DNA from: Hippopus hippopus
Taxonomy: Eukaryota > Mollusca > Bivalvia > Cardiida > Cardiidae
Direction: 5' to 3'
Length of the DNA stretch: 64,000 bases
Assembly: GCA_946811185.2 (NCBI GenBank)
Contig: OX328096.1
Coordinates: 25,051,881 to 25,115,880 of the forward strand
The notes under the pieces were generated by a model. That model did no database searches. It was not told the origin of the DNA and was given only the letters and a program-made list of their open reading frames with translations. Every line of letters starts with the position of its first letter. Positions within the stretch are counted from its first letter, which is position 1. Below, piece after piece: positions 23,090-33,648 of this stretch. The position numbers were made by a program, and so were the translations under genes.

Positions 23090-23940
23090 GTAGGGCTAAA
23101 TTACAGGTTAAAAAGCAGGCATATTGTACATTTGAAACTGAATTTTGATCGGTAACTTTCATCAACTTATTGCTATTGTTCTGTCAACTTATTCAATATA
23201 TACAACAGGCAGTAAGCTTTCATCTGGCATTATTCTTACAGGTTTAATCAATTTTTGATGCTTGATGATACTGAGAGAGGGAAAAAAAGGCGGGGTTCAT
23301 CATATTGCCCTTTCACATGCATACAGCTAGCCAGGGTTCGGACCCAGAATATGTCGCAAGCTGACACGTGCCTCAAATGAACGTAATGACATAGTTGAGC
23401 CCCTAAATTTACCTAAAACGATTGTACCGAGAAACTGATGACAGACTGGAGTTTCCAATTTTTATACCATCCGAGTATAAGAATTATGAGAATGGAATTA
23501 GTTTTCAAAATCTGGAGAATAACAGACAAACCTTGATTTATTCTGACTTATGTTTTATGTTCAACCACTTTTCATGTTAAGAGTTAAGTCTTAAATGAAC
23601 TTTGTTCTTACTACACGTATTTCCAAAGTAATATTTATAATAAGAATATTAGGAGTGAAATGAAAACTTAAAATACATATACAAAAAATGTCACACTTTC
23701 TGATACCTGTCATTTCTGTAATTACTGAAGATATGTTCTTTGAACCCAGGCTGGTTGTTATCTAACAAAAAGGAAAACTCTTTTCAGAAGAGTAGGTAAC
23801 CCTCAAAATAGTTTGACACAGTTATTCTCCTTTGTGCAATTTAGGATCTCACTGAAAAGTAACTGAAACAGAGGATTGGCACCTGCATGCCATACTCTTG
23901 TTATGCCAGTTATTAGCATTTATCCCTTTTGCAGCAATAT

Positions 23941-24140
23941 TTAACCTTTTACCAAATAAGGCCTTTGAAAACATTGTTGGAAAAGGAGAAAATACAAGTT
24001 ACTAGCATTTTCTCCTTTTCCCACTATGTTTGCTATTCTTTCAAAGTCTATGTCCATTTTATTACCTAGATTGTATTAACCATCTGCAAATGGTTTGGAT
24101 TTGGACAAGTCCAATATTTTGTTGTTTAGTAAAGAGTTAA
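23941..24140 (-). mobile_element. Palindromic mini-element, reverse, beside the minisatellite
   Basis: TTAACCTTTTACCAAATAAG to TTTAGTAAAGAGTTAA; forms the left border of the array at 24180. Confidence 0.75.
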
Positions 24141-24179
24141 GTAAGTCTTCTGCTTTAGGGTTGTAAAAGTTCATGCATG

Positions 24180-25220
24180 TTGGGTCTATTTTTCAGATAA
24201 AGGAGATCAGTCTCATGCATATTGTGCCTTTTTTCAGATAAAGGAGGTCAGTCTCATGCATGTTGGGCATGTTTTTCAGATAAAAGAGCTCAGTCTCATG
24301 CATGTTGGTTCTATTTTTTCAGATAAAGGAGGCCAGTCTCATGCATGTTGGTTCTATTATTCAGATAAAAGAGGTCAGTCTCATGCATGTTGGTTATATT
24401 ATTCAGATAAAAGAGGTCAGTCTCATGCATGTTGGTTCTATTATTCAGATAAAAGAGGTCAGTCTCGTGCATGTTGGTTCTATTTTTCAGATAAAAGAGG
24501 TCAGACTTGTACATGTTGGTTCTATTACTCAGATAAAGGAGGTCAGTCTCATGCATGTTGGTTCTTTTTCTTTTCCAGATAAAGGAGGTCAGTCTCATGC
24601 ATGTTGGTTCTATTTTTTCAGATAAAGGAGGCCAGTCTCATGCATGTTGGTTCTATTATTCAGATAAAAGAGGTCAGTCTCATGCATGTTGGTTCTATTA
24701 TTCAGATAAAAGAGGTCAGTCTCATGCATGTTGGTTCTATTATTCAGATAAAAGAGGTCAGTCTCATGCATGTTGGTTCTATTACTCAGATAAAAGAGGT
24801 CAGTCTCATGCATGTTGGTTCTATTATTCAGATAAAGGAGGTCAGTCTCATGCATGTTGGTTCTTTTTCTTTTCCAGATAAAGGAGGTCAGTCTCATGCA
24901 TGTTGGTTCTATTTTTTCAGATAAAGGACGTCAGTCTTGTACATGTTGGTTCTATTATTCAAATAAAAGAGGTCAGTCTCATGCATGTTGGTTCTATTTT
25001 TTTCAGATAAAAGAGGTCAGTCTCGGCCATGTTGGTTCTACTTTTCAGATAAAGGAGGCAAGTCTTATGCATGTTGGTTCTATTTTTCAGACAAAGGAAG
25101 TCAGTCTCGTGCATGTTGGGTTTATTTTTCAGATAAAAAGAGGTCAGTCTCATGCATGTTGGTCCTATTTTTCAGATAAAGGAGGTCAATCTCATGCATG
25201 TTCATTCCTTTTTTTTCCAG
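24180..25220 (+). repeat. 42-bp minisatellite made of duplicated 3' splice sites
   Basis: About 24 head-to-tail units of 40-45 bp, each reading pyrimidines-CAG-ATAAAGGAGGTCAGTCTCA then TGCATGTTGGTTCTAT. CAG-ATAAAGGAGGTCAATCTCA is exactly the acceptor and start of the real exon at 25221, so the array arose by amplification of the intron-exon border. A higher-order repeat of 299 bp (seven units) is visible, for example 24256-24554 against 24555-24853. At 42 bp (14 codons) and with no stop codon, canonical units are translatable as DKRGQSHACWFYYS; length changes in T tracts shift frame in several units. Confidence 0.92.
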
Positions 25221-25303
25221 ATAAAGGAGGTCAATCTCATGCAGCCAATGAAGCTTTGCTACAGGAGAACAAGAGGCTCAGAGAACAAATTGATGATTTG
25301 CGG
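25221..25303 (+). CDS. CCDC33: CCDC33-like gene, coiled-coil exon downstream of acceptor-derived array
   Basis: Eighty-three bases. AT completes Asp with the G of 23089; the exon ends in phase 0 at CGG/GTAAAT. The peptide is DKGGQSHAANEALLQENKRL followed by REQIDDLR. Its first 22 to 25 bases and the CAG before it are the template of the 42-bp array immediately upstream. An alternative acceptor one unit earlier (CAG at 25173-25175) would add 45 nt, 15 codons in frame (DKGGQSHACSFLFFP), so isoform or allele length variation at this exon is possible. Confidence 0.75.
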
Positions 25304-25659
25304 GTAAATTGTTTTATCACATTACTATCTGTAGATTATATTTTTTTCATCTTGCAGCAGACTTTTGAAAAAGTTGTTGCAAATTAAGAAATTGAGCAAC
25401 TTCTCTCTTTGCTTTAATCTATTCACATGTTTTCACATGTATTAAACTTTTCTTTTGTATAGATTATCCATTTTTTACCAGTCAGTTGCCAACTTGTTTC
25501 TGTAGCTCAGCATTATATCTTAACTATCTAAAGGAATTATCCTTTCTTTTCAAAAATGCATGATTTCCAACATAGAAATTATACAAAAATCTCTGGAAAT
25601 CTAAAGAAAGAAAACAAAGAACTTTCAGGCTGAAACTCAAAGATTTGTCAGTCCTTTTT

Positions 25660-25905
25660 TCAAACACTTTTCCACACAATCCCCTGTCTTCCAAACTCTT
25701 GGAATAAGTCTGTTTAAAACATTGTGGAAAAAGGAGAAAATGCTTGTGACCAGCATTTTCTTCTGTTTCTGCAATGTGTCCCAACCTGTCAAAGATAAGC
25801 TCCATTTTTTTAAGCAGAAATTAATGTATTCTCTTTGTCTGGCAATGTTTTCAAAAGCCTTCTTCTTCAGAGTTATTTAAACATAGGATTTTATGGTAAA
25901 GGATT
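25660..25905. mobile_element. Palindromic mini-element, rearranged
   Basis: Hairpin (AACATTGTGGAAAAAGGAGA) with reverse-orientation left side and a + orientation right end (TTATGGTAAAGGATTA): a fusion of two copies. Confidence 0.55.
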
Positions 25906-25979
25906 ATACCAGGATTTCCTTACAAGTACATATCCCAAGTGCAAGTCACCAAGGGCCCCTGGTTACATTTATTTATTAT

Positions 25980-26258
25980 GAGCCATGCTCTGGCAAAAAG
26001 AGGCTTAAAGCATCTCTGTGTTCCATTTTACCTCTGTGATCCATTTTACCAGGCAACCCATCACACAATTATGGACCCACAAAATCCATTTTGTCTAATA
26101 ACCGACTGGATCTAGTTGTAGAATGGTCCTTTGCCATTTAGAAAATTCACAAAAAATAAAAAGTTTTGGCTCATGTCAGCCTGTGCAGTCTGCGCAGGCT
26201 GACATGAGCCGAAACTTTTTGCATATGCATTAAGCCCCATTTTCACAGAGCATGGCTC
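25980..26258. mobile_element. Hairpin-core element (GAGCCATGCTCTGG family)
   Basis: About 280 bp; ends GAGCCATGCTCTGGCAAAAA and CACAGAGCATGGCTC are inverted. In the core GGCTCATGTCAGCCTGTGCA and GCGCAGGCTGACATGAGCC form a strong hairpin; around it run AAACTTTTTGC, a GTCAATTTTCTGCATGTCAA stretch and AATGGATTTTATGGATCCAT. Other copies are listed below. This one ends 28 bp before the exon at 26286. Confidence 0.75.
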
Positions 26259-26285
26259 TTACATTTATTAAAATGCTTATTTCAG

Positions 26286-26396
26286 GCCCAGATGAGAGTG
26301 GGTGTAACTTTACACCCAGATGATGACAGAGAGAGAATGGAACTGTACCAGGCTTTAGAAAAGGCAGAAGGTAGGATCGCTGCATTGGAAAAACAA
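26286..26396 (+). CDS. CCDC33: CCDC33-like gene, coiled-coil exon
   Basis: Thirty-seven codons, phase 0/0, acceptor tgcttatttcag, donor GTAAGT. It encodes AQMRVGVTLHPDDDRERMEL then YQALEKAEGRIAALEKQ: a short non-helical start and a renewed helix. A hairpin repeat ends at 26258, only 28 bp upstream of the acceptor, so the branch point must lie in the repeat end or in the short gap. Confidence 0.75.
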
Positions 26397-26440
26397 GTAA
26401 GTTTTCTGAAGGAAAAATTCAGATATTTGGTTGCTTTATT

Positions 26441-27692
26441 AGTCCCCTACCGGCGAAGCTGAAGGGGACTTTAGGTTTGCACTCCGTCCGTCCGTCCGTC
26501 CATCCATCCGTCCATCAGTCCGGCAAATCAGTTTTCCGGACTTTTTTTCCAAAGGCTGGCAGATATTGAGCTGATTTTTGGTGTGTATGTCAACCACCAT
26601 GAGTTACAGATTAAGTTCGAGTTTCGTTCCAGTCCACTGATTTTTGACAAAATTACGGGCCCCGGTCTGAGAAATTTCCATGGAAAAAACAGTTTTCCGG
26701 ACTTTTTTCCTAAACGCTGGTAGATATTGAGCTGATTTTTGGTATGTAAGTCAACCACTATGAGTTACATTTGCAGTTTGAGTTTTGTTCCGGTCCACTG
26801 GTTTTTGACGAAATTACGGGCCTTGGACTTGGAAATTTTCATGGAAAAAACAGTTTTCCGGACTTCTTTTCTAAACACTGGCAGATATTAAGCTGATTTT
26901 TTTAGTGTAAGTCAACCACTATGAGTTACAGATCAAGTTCGAGTTTCGTTCTGGTCCACTGATTTTTGACGAAATTATGGGCCTTGGACTTGGAAATTTT
27001 CACCCAAAAAAACAGTTTTTTTGGACTTTTTTTCTAAACGCTGGCAGATATTGAGCTGATTATCGGTGTGTAAGTCAACCACCATGAGTTACATTTGAAG
27101 TTCGAGTTTCGTTCCGGTCCACTGATTTTTGACGAAATTACGGGCCTTTGACCTAGAAAATTTTGACAGAAAAAACAGTTTTCCCGACTTTTTTACTTAC
27201 AATGCACATGTTTGGTATGTAGGTACCTGTCATTGATACCGATCTTCTGTGGATTATATGTCCAAGGTCAAGGTAAAAAAATTTAACCCTTATCATGAAA
27301 ACTTATCCTCAACACTTTTCATAGTCATTTCTCTGTATATTTTTTTAGTACTTAAGTTATAACACTTATACATGGTAAGCTGGTACCTCTCATTGGTACA
27401 CACCTGCTGATGATAAGGTCAAGGTCATCTCACAAGGTAAAGGTCGTATTTCTGAAAATTTGCTTTTACGTGGGGCATTTGTGTTTTACAAACACATCTT
27501 GTCTTAGTAAAACTTCTTCAATGAACTTGCTTTAACGAGGAAAATGCTTATATATCTGGCTTTCATTAAAGCATTGCATACAAAGACAGACACGATGCTT
27601 ATAATTCTGAAAGGGAGTCAAATACGTTCTTTCTCCTCCACAGAGTTTCACAAACTATACCTGCCAGCGATATATACGGCCCGTAGGGGACT
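26441..27692. mobile_element. Long TIR element with internal tandem units (AGTCCCCTAC type)
   Basis: Ends AGTCCCCTACCGGC and GCCCGTAGGGGACT are inverted repeats with one mismatch. After the left end comes (CCGT)n, then four units of about 160-175 bp containing CAGTTTTCCGGACTTTTTT, GCAGATATTGAGCTGATTTT, AAGTCAACCACCATGAGTTA and GGTCCACTGATTTTTGACG. It lies in the intron after the exon at 26286, 45 bp past the donor. Confidence 0.75.
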
Positions 27693-27845
27693 CGGTATTG
27701 CTATGCAATACTATCAGAATGCTTGTTCCTTTAGTGTTTTAAGTGGTACAGGATTTGAAAGATATGTCTTTGTATCTGAAAGATAGCAGGGTTGTGTGAT
27801 GGATGTTGTAACTCTACACCACTTAAGAAAATTTGTTACCAATGT

Positions 27846-28027
27846 TTAACTTATTGCCATATAATCCTGAATTTTAAAGCTGAAAACCAGCATTTCCTCT
27901 GTTTTGCACAATGTTTCCTACTTTATCATAGACAAAAATCATAATTTGAGCTGCATTTAATTTTGTTGTCTGCAAATGCTTTCAATTAAGTCTTGTCCAG
28001 AATTGAAGTGGTTTGGTAAATGGTTAA
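27846..28027 (-). mobile_element. Palindromic mini-element, reverse, hairpin arm deleted
   Basis: TTAACTTATTGCCATATAAT to TTTGGTAAATGGTTAA; right arm starts next copy. Confidence 0.65.
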
Positions 28028-28159
28028 AACTTGTCCAAAATCAAAACATTTGCAGACAACAAATTAAATGTTTACTCAAAACTGGAAATTTATCTTTCAA
28101 ATGGTAGAAAACTCTCTTCTCATGGCTGTTAAACTTTAGATTGGGTGGCAAAGGGTTAA
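28023..28159 (+). mobile_element. Palindromic mini-element, hairpin deleted
   Basis: Only outer arms remain; shares GGTTAA with the copy before and GGGTTAA with the copy after. Confidence 0.6.
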
Positions 28160-28368
28160 ACTTGTCTGAATTCAAAGAATTTTCAGATGACAAAATAATT
28201 ATGGCTCAAATTTTTTTATTTGATTTTGACATGCTAGAAAGCATGGTGGGAAAAAAGGGAAAATACTGTTACATGTACCAGCATTTCTCCGTTTTCCACT
28301 TAGTTTTCACAAGCCATCTACCTCAGGGTCGTTGAAACTTGGGATTGTTAGGTTGGGTAAAGGGTTAA
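28155..28368 (+). mobile_element. Palindromic mini-element
   Basis: Third of a head-to-tail run joined at TTAA; centre carries an inserted ACATGT. Confidence 0.75.
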
Positions 28369-28594
28369 GATTGATCATTTTAAGAGCCTGGATTACTGTC
28401 AGTACATAAACATGTATATGTAACTTGGAATGGATTTTTTTCCCTCCTGCAGTAGACCACGTTAGAAAACATGTTTTTCTCAAATCATTAGAAACTGCAT
28501 TTTTCTGAAGTGAAGGAAAATTTATGAAAGGAAATAAAACAGACTATTTATCACAAATGGTCAAGTTTATTGTGCGAAAATGAAGCTGTTTGGT

Positions 28595-28619
28595 GTGTGT
28601 GTGTGGGGGGGGGGGGGTT
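28595..28619 (+). repeat. Microsatellite (GT)n(G)n
   Basis: TGGTGTGTGTGTGTGG followed by a run of G. Confidence 0.85.
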
Positions 28620-28739
28620 GTGATGGTTTTATCATAAAGAGAGTAATTCTCATGCTACACTGCTTGCATCATTTGGCGCCTTTTGTAAACCGCAACAGAA
28701 ATCACAAAAAATTCATTTGTTTTTCGGCTTTATGCTAAA

Positions 28740-28895
28740 ATGCCACCTCGTCGGCGCAGTAAACGTACTCCATATGATCGTCTTGAGGCTGCACCTGCTC
28801 AAAAGGCTTCAATGGCGACGAATACAGAAGAATCGGCTGTCGCGGAGATGGAACATGTTGTGTTGTCTTCGGACGAAATTTATGAAAGGAAATAA
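28740..28895 (+). CDS. Orphan 51-residue basic/acidic open frame
   Basis: ATG to TAA: MPPRRRSKRTPYDRLEAAPA, QKASMATNTEESAVAEMEHV, VLSSDEIYERK. A basic N-terminus followed by an acidic, Ala/Glu-rich tail, and GC content well above the flanks, look coding. The 20 bases ATTTATGAAAGGAAATAAA at its end also occur at 28519-28538, a direct repeat about 360 bp apart that may be a target duplication around a retrocopy. It could be the start of a retroelement gag or a retrocopied 5' end of a host mRNA. I do not recognise it. Confidence 0.3.
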   Translation: MPPRRRSKRTPYDRLEAAPAQKASMATNTEESAVAEMEHVVLSSDEIYERK

Positions 28896-29224
28896 ATAAG
28901 CACTTTAGTATAAACATACAGCAAATATGTCTAGATATTCTATCGAAATTTAGATTAATGCAGTGGAAAGATTTCTTTTTTTTGCTTGTAAAATAAATTC
29001 ACTATTACTGACCTGATATTCTTTACTACATATAATATTTAGTTTCTAGATTTAAACGTACAAAAAAGGAAACAAACAGTAAGTTATGATGGCATATGCT
29101 TGATTTTGATTAATTAGCTTTTGGTGTGAAAGTCAAATAAACCTAACAGACATTTTCAGTGTAGAATAAAGACTTAAATGACTGCATTTCAGGTTGCCTT
29201 TGTCCAAAAAGCCTTGGCAAAACA

Positions 29225-29285
29225 GACAGTGTAGATCAAAGATGGACTGCACATATTTTGCAGTCTGGTCTTGATCTACACTGGC
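29225..29285. mobile_element. Short hairpin repeat
   Basis: ACAGTGTAGATCAAAGATGG to GTCTTGATCTACACTGGC; directly precedes a palindromic mini-element. Confidence 0.65.
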
Positions 29286-29305
29286 TGCACAAGCAACCAT
29301 AGTTT

Positions 29306-29533
29306 TTAACTCTTTACCACACAATCCCAAGTTTTAATGACCCTGCAAGGAAAGGCTTTTGAAAACATTGTGGGAAAAGGAGAAAATGCTGGTAACCAGC
29401 ATTTTCTCTTTTTGCCCCAATGTTTTCTATCCTATCGTAGACAAAAATTATCATATTGGCCTCATTTAATTTATTGACTGCAAATGCTTTGAATTTGTCT
29501 AGTCCAAAATTTTGTGGTCTGGTAAAGAGTTAA
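29306..29533 (-). mobile_element. Palindromic mini-element, reverse, full length
   Basis: TTAACTCTTTACCACACAAT to TCTGGTAAAGAGTTAA. Confidence 0.85.
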
Positions 29534-29890
29534 AGACACTTTGAGGATAAATGAGCTATTGGTTTGAAGTCTTACACAGCAAACTAGTAACAGTAAAAAT
29601 TTAAAATGCCTGTGAACCTTTTATCAGATTTTGCCTGTTATATGTAGTATAAGTGAACAAGATTTTTGTTTTCAATTTATTTGATAGGTTGGGTGTTTAA
29701 ACATTTTTTCATGAAATATCAGTAAACTTCTAATTCAAATATTTACATAAATTGGAAAGTCTATGTAGATAGGTAAAATGCAGGTAAAATAATCCATTTA
29801 CATTGTACATTTTAACCATGATAAGCAGTTTCTCCTTTTGCCCTAATGTTCTGTATGTAATTATGTATCATACCTTACGTTCCTAGATCT

Positions 29891-30111
29891 TTAACAGACA
29901 ACAAAAATTTGGTCTCATCCATGTTGAACACATTTGCAGACAGAAAATTAGATTTGAATAATATGATGGCTTTTTTACTTTCAAAGGATAGAAAACATTA
30001 GGGGAAAGGGAGAAAATGCTGTTTATTAGCATTTTCTCCTTTTCCCACTACATTTTCAAAAGGTTTCTCTGTCAGGATTGTTAAAACTGGAGATTGTGTG
30101 TTAGAGGCTAA
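29891..30111 (+). mobile_element. Palindromic mini-element
   Basis: TTAACAGACAACAAAAATTT to GTGTGTTAGAGGCTAA; ends 120 bp before the exon at 30233. Confidence 0.75.
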
Positions 30112-30232
30112 ATAAGCTTATCTATTATCCATATCTGACAAAGACATTTCCTAAGTTGTTTTTGGACTTACGGGGCTTAATAACAAGTGAATAGAGTTTA
30201 CATGATGATTATTTCTTTTTCTCTCCATACAG

Positions 30233-30352
30233 TTGGCTGAGAATGCTAGATTGTGGGGTAAGGAGAGAGCCGACTTGTCTCTGAGGTTAAACGAGGCCGA
30301 GCATGGCTTTGGGAGATCAACAGGAATGGTACTGCATAACTACCCTGTCCTG
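30233..30352 (+). CDS. CCDC33: CCDC33-like gene, C-terminal region exon
   Basis: Forty codons, phase 0/0, acceptor tttctctccatacag, donor GTTAGT. The peptide LAENARLWGKERADLSLRLN then EAEHGFGRSTGMVLHNYPVL ends the coiled coil and passes into a non-helical segment. If the donor were not used, the frame would stop within four codons (GTT AGT TGA), so a terminal readthrough form ending ...PVLVS is also possible. The next in-phase candidate exon found is at 45152. Confidence 0.75.
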
Positions 30353-30406
30353 GTTAGTTGAGCTTTATTTTAACCATTTATACAAGTATTTTATTACTGA
30401 AATGCT

Positions 30407-30622
30407 CTTTACTCTGTACCATATGTCAAAATTTTGGACTTAACCCAATGGAAACCATCTGCAGACAACACGATAATAAATGGTGATTTTTGTAATTGAT
30501 AGAGCAGTAAACATTGTTGGAAAAGGAGAAAATGCTGGTTACTAGCATTTTCTCCTTTTCTCACAATGTTTTCAAAAGGCTTCTTTTTCAGGATCATGAG
30601 AAATCGGTGTTGTAAGGTTTAA
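30407..30622 (+). mobile_element. Palindromic mini-element
   Basis: TTTACTCTGTACCATATGTC to TGTAAGGTTTAA, 55 bp after the donor at 30352. Confidence 0.7.
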
Positions 30623-30739
30623 AGCATTTGCAGGCAACAAATTGACTGTAGCTCAGATAATTGGATTTGTCTTTGATAGGTAATCCTTATTTTTCAGGAC
30701 TGTCTGTAAGGTCATCAAGAGCAAATTTTGTTTCAGGGG

Positions 30740-30980
30740 ATAATCTCTACCAGCAACAAAATTTTAGGTTTGTCCAACTTGAAAGTATTTGCAGACGACA
30801 TGTTAAATGTTTCTGAAATGATAGAATTTGCTTTCAAAATTGGAGAAAACGTGGGAAAAGAAGAAACTGTTGTTTACCATCATTTTCTCCTTTTCCCCTA
30901 TTCTCCTTTTCCCACAATATTTATGAAAAGTCTCTTTCCCAAAGTTGTTTTAAGTCAGGGATTCTGTGGTAAAGGGTGAA
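30740..30980 (+). mobile_element. Palindromic mini-element with partial hairpin duplication
   Basis: Right hairpin arm is doubled (TTTTCTCCTTTTCCCCTATT then CTCCTTTTCCCACAATAT). Confidence 0.7.
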
Positions 30981-31107
30981 GTAAATGCTTTGACCTACGT
31001 AAATATTTCAAATTTTCAATTTTTTTTTTTGACTGGAGACTGACCTTAAATGAGCAAAAAAGTGATAATGCAAAGTTTTTCCTTTAGAAAGCCTTCTGGC
31101 TCAGATA

Positions 31108-31353
31108 ATGTTTGGGCAACGCTCTACGAAAAGGGGACCTAATGCATCTGCAGTCTGTGTAGGCTGACCTCAGTTGAAACTTTTTGCTGTTGGTCAATTT
31201 TCTGCATATTAAAGAACAAGTTTACCTCTTGATTCAGTAAGTTTTTCGACAAAATGGATTTTATGGATCCATGACTATGTAATGACTTGCTTGGTTTAAT
31301 GCATTACGGAGATACATTAAACCCCCTTTTGCCAGAGAACTGCTAATTTACGC
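31108..31353. mobile_element. Hairpin-core element
   Basis: Decayed ends; GCAGTCTGTGTAGGCTGACC and AAACTTTTTGCTGTTGGTCA kept. Confidence 0.6.
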
Positions 31354-32056
31354 TCAACCCATAACCACCAAAATACAAGTATTACATCCCTGTAGGACAA
31401 ATAAATTGTTTTTAAGTACACTAACTGTCACATAGGTAATTTTTTAAAACATGTGGGGAGCACTGTGATTGTAGCAGGTATACATCATTCCGAGTCTGTC
31501 CCAGTACATGTACTAGTAATTTTGATCAAGGGGAGAGAACTTCTGAAAAATTGATAGACCATAATAATGTAGACAGTATGTACATTTCATGGCTTGAGGT
31601 ATATCATTTATGGTTATGACAGAATACAATTAGAAACAAGCAAAATTTTGTATGGATTGGTTAGATTTCTATGTAAGTTTTATGCTACTTTTTCAGCACG
31701 TTTGTTAGTTGTTGAATTTCCAGTAACATATACTGTCATAAGTTATGTAAGTACAGTACAAAAGACACTGTAGAGAAATGTAGGCTTGATTTAAGCTTCT
31801 TAGCACTGAACACCAGCATATTTTATGTTATGCACGCAATAACCTCATAAAGAATATTTGGACTGGCCTAAATTGGAACATTAAAAAGGATAAAAAAAAA
31901 AGTTGAGCAACTATCGGTTGAAATCTAGTGACTCCTGAGAAATTGTGACAAAGGTTGGGTAGTTCCTTGCAAATAATGAATATCCGCAAACTCTTTACCA
32001 TTTCAGAACAGATTTGCAAAAGACATATTATATGGATAAATGATATGAATCAGTGT
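31354..32056. other. No recognised feature
   Basis: AT-rich, stop codons in all frames, no repeat family recognised. Confidence 0.5.
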
Positions 32057-32291
32057 TTAACTCTTTACAAAAGAATAAGAAAATTTACACTTGTCGAAAT
32101 TGAAAGCTTTTGCAGACGATATACATGTATTATATGTGGCTCAAATTATGGAATTTGTCTCTAAAAGGGTAGAAAACATTGTGGGACAAAGAGAAAATAC
32201 TCTTAACTGGTATTTTCCTTTTGCTACTGTGTTTTCAAAAGGCTTCTTCCTCAAGGTTATAAAAACTCGGGCTTTCAAGGTAAAGGGTTAA
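32057..32291 (+). mobile_element. Palindromic mini-element
   Basis: TTAACTCTTTACAAAAGAAT to AAGGTAAAGGGTTA; centre weakened. Confidence 0.75.
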
Positions 32292-32497
32292 TACACAAAT
32301 ATATGTGAAAACAGGGTTAACAGGAGATTTATTTGTAGGAGAAATGTCTCCTTTTGTTACAGTGTTTAAAAAAAGATCAGCTGCAATACAATGAAAGATC
32401 TTCTTCTGGTGCTAATGTTTTACAGCATCAGAAAGTTTGTGGACTTTACAATTTGCGTATTTATCAATTTTTATGTAAAAGAGAACCCATAGAATAC

Positions 32498-32716
32498 TTA
32501 ACCAAACCACAAAAGTATAGACTGATCCAAACTGAAAGAACTTGCAAACCACAAATTAAGTGTGGCTCAAATGATGGTATTTGTCCTTGAAAGGGTAGAA
32601 AACCTGTGGGAAAAGGAGAAAATGCTGGTTATCGACATTTTCTCCTTTTTCGACAATGTTTTCAAAATCCTTCTTTCTCAGAGTCGCTAAAACACGGATT
32701 TTGAGGTAAAGGGTTA
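32498..32716 (+). mobile_element. Palindromic mini-element
   Basis: TTAACCAAACCACAAAAGTA to TTGAGGTAAAGGGTTAA. Confidence 0.75.
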
Positions 32717-32812
32717 AGAACCCTACTTTTTAAGCCAAGCTTATGATCTTTTCTTCTTTTATAGAGACATAATTATATCTGTAGACATAATTATCAACAG
32801 ATACACATCAGT

Positions 32813-33053
32813 TTAATCCTTTACCAAACAGGGACTTGTCCAAACAGAAAGCACTTGCAGAGTCCAAACATAAAGCATTTGCAGACGACAACTTAGATGT
32901 TGTTCACATGATAAAAGTTGTCTCTAACAGTGTAGAAAACATTGTGGGGGAAAGGAGAAAATGCTGGTTACCAGCATTTTCTCCTTTTCCCACTATGTTT
33001 TCAAAGCCTTTCATCAGAGCTCTTGAAACTTGAGACTGTGTGGTAAAGGGTTA
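32813..33053 (+). mobile_element. Palindromic mini-element with duplicated inner arm
   Basis: AGTCCAAACATAAAGCATTT repeats the preceding GTCCAAACAGAAAGCACTT; right end GTGGTAAAGGGTTA. Confidence 0.75.
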
Positions 33054-33503
33054 TTATTTATGTTTTCAGAATGAAGGGGCCTCACTATTAAACAAAAGAC
33101 CTTCACCAATATTCCGATGAGGTGACAATGAAATCCAAAACTGCAGATAAGTTTCACCAAAGACCGAGGCATGACTGTTTCCTCATTCTACGGACATGAA
33201 GTTGCATTCATTTAGTGCTGGATGACTCAGAGATAGTTAACATGAACATTACCCATCTGCATTTTCCACATAATTTCATGAGCATCAGTGACAGTATGCA
33301 TAGATCAGCCACCTGTAAGGCGTAAACTTTTGAGTTCAGTCCTATAATCTACCCATGCCTGTAATGCAAGTACATAGAAGGCCACATCAAAGCAATTACT
33401 GTGTTTATCTCCTAAAAACAAATTTGTAGCTAACAAGCTAGAAATATCGTCAATAAAACACAGAAAGTCAAAAAGTCTTAAATTTTGTTGTGTTGTACAG
33501 AGT

Positions 33504-33648
33504 TTAACCCTTTACAAAACGACAAAATTTTAGACCAGCGGAAATTGAAATCATTTGCACACAACAAACTAAATGTATTTCCAATCATAGGAATCGTCTT
33601 TGAAAGGACAGCAAATATGGTTACCAGCAACGTCTCCTTTTCCCTTAA
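33504..33648 (+). mobile_element. Palindromic mini-element, right arm cut by the next copy
   Basis: TTAACCCTTTACAAAACGAC to CAGCAACGTCTCCTTTTCC, where the next copy begins at TTAACC: one copy inserted into another. Confidence 0.7.

Noticed and set aside
24180..25220. CRISPR-like array of regularly spaced repeats
   Set aside because: Units are head-to-tail with no unique spacers, the setting is eukaryotic, and the unit is plainly derived from the adjacent splice site.
24256..25387. Long open frames through the minisatellite on both strands (up to 177 residues) as genes
   Set aside because: They exist because the 42-bp unit lacks stops and is divisible by three. Only the end of the last frame coincides with a real exon.
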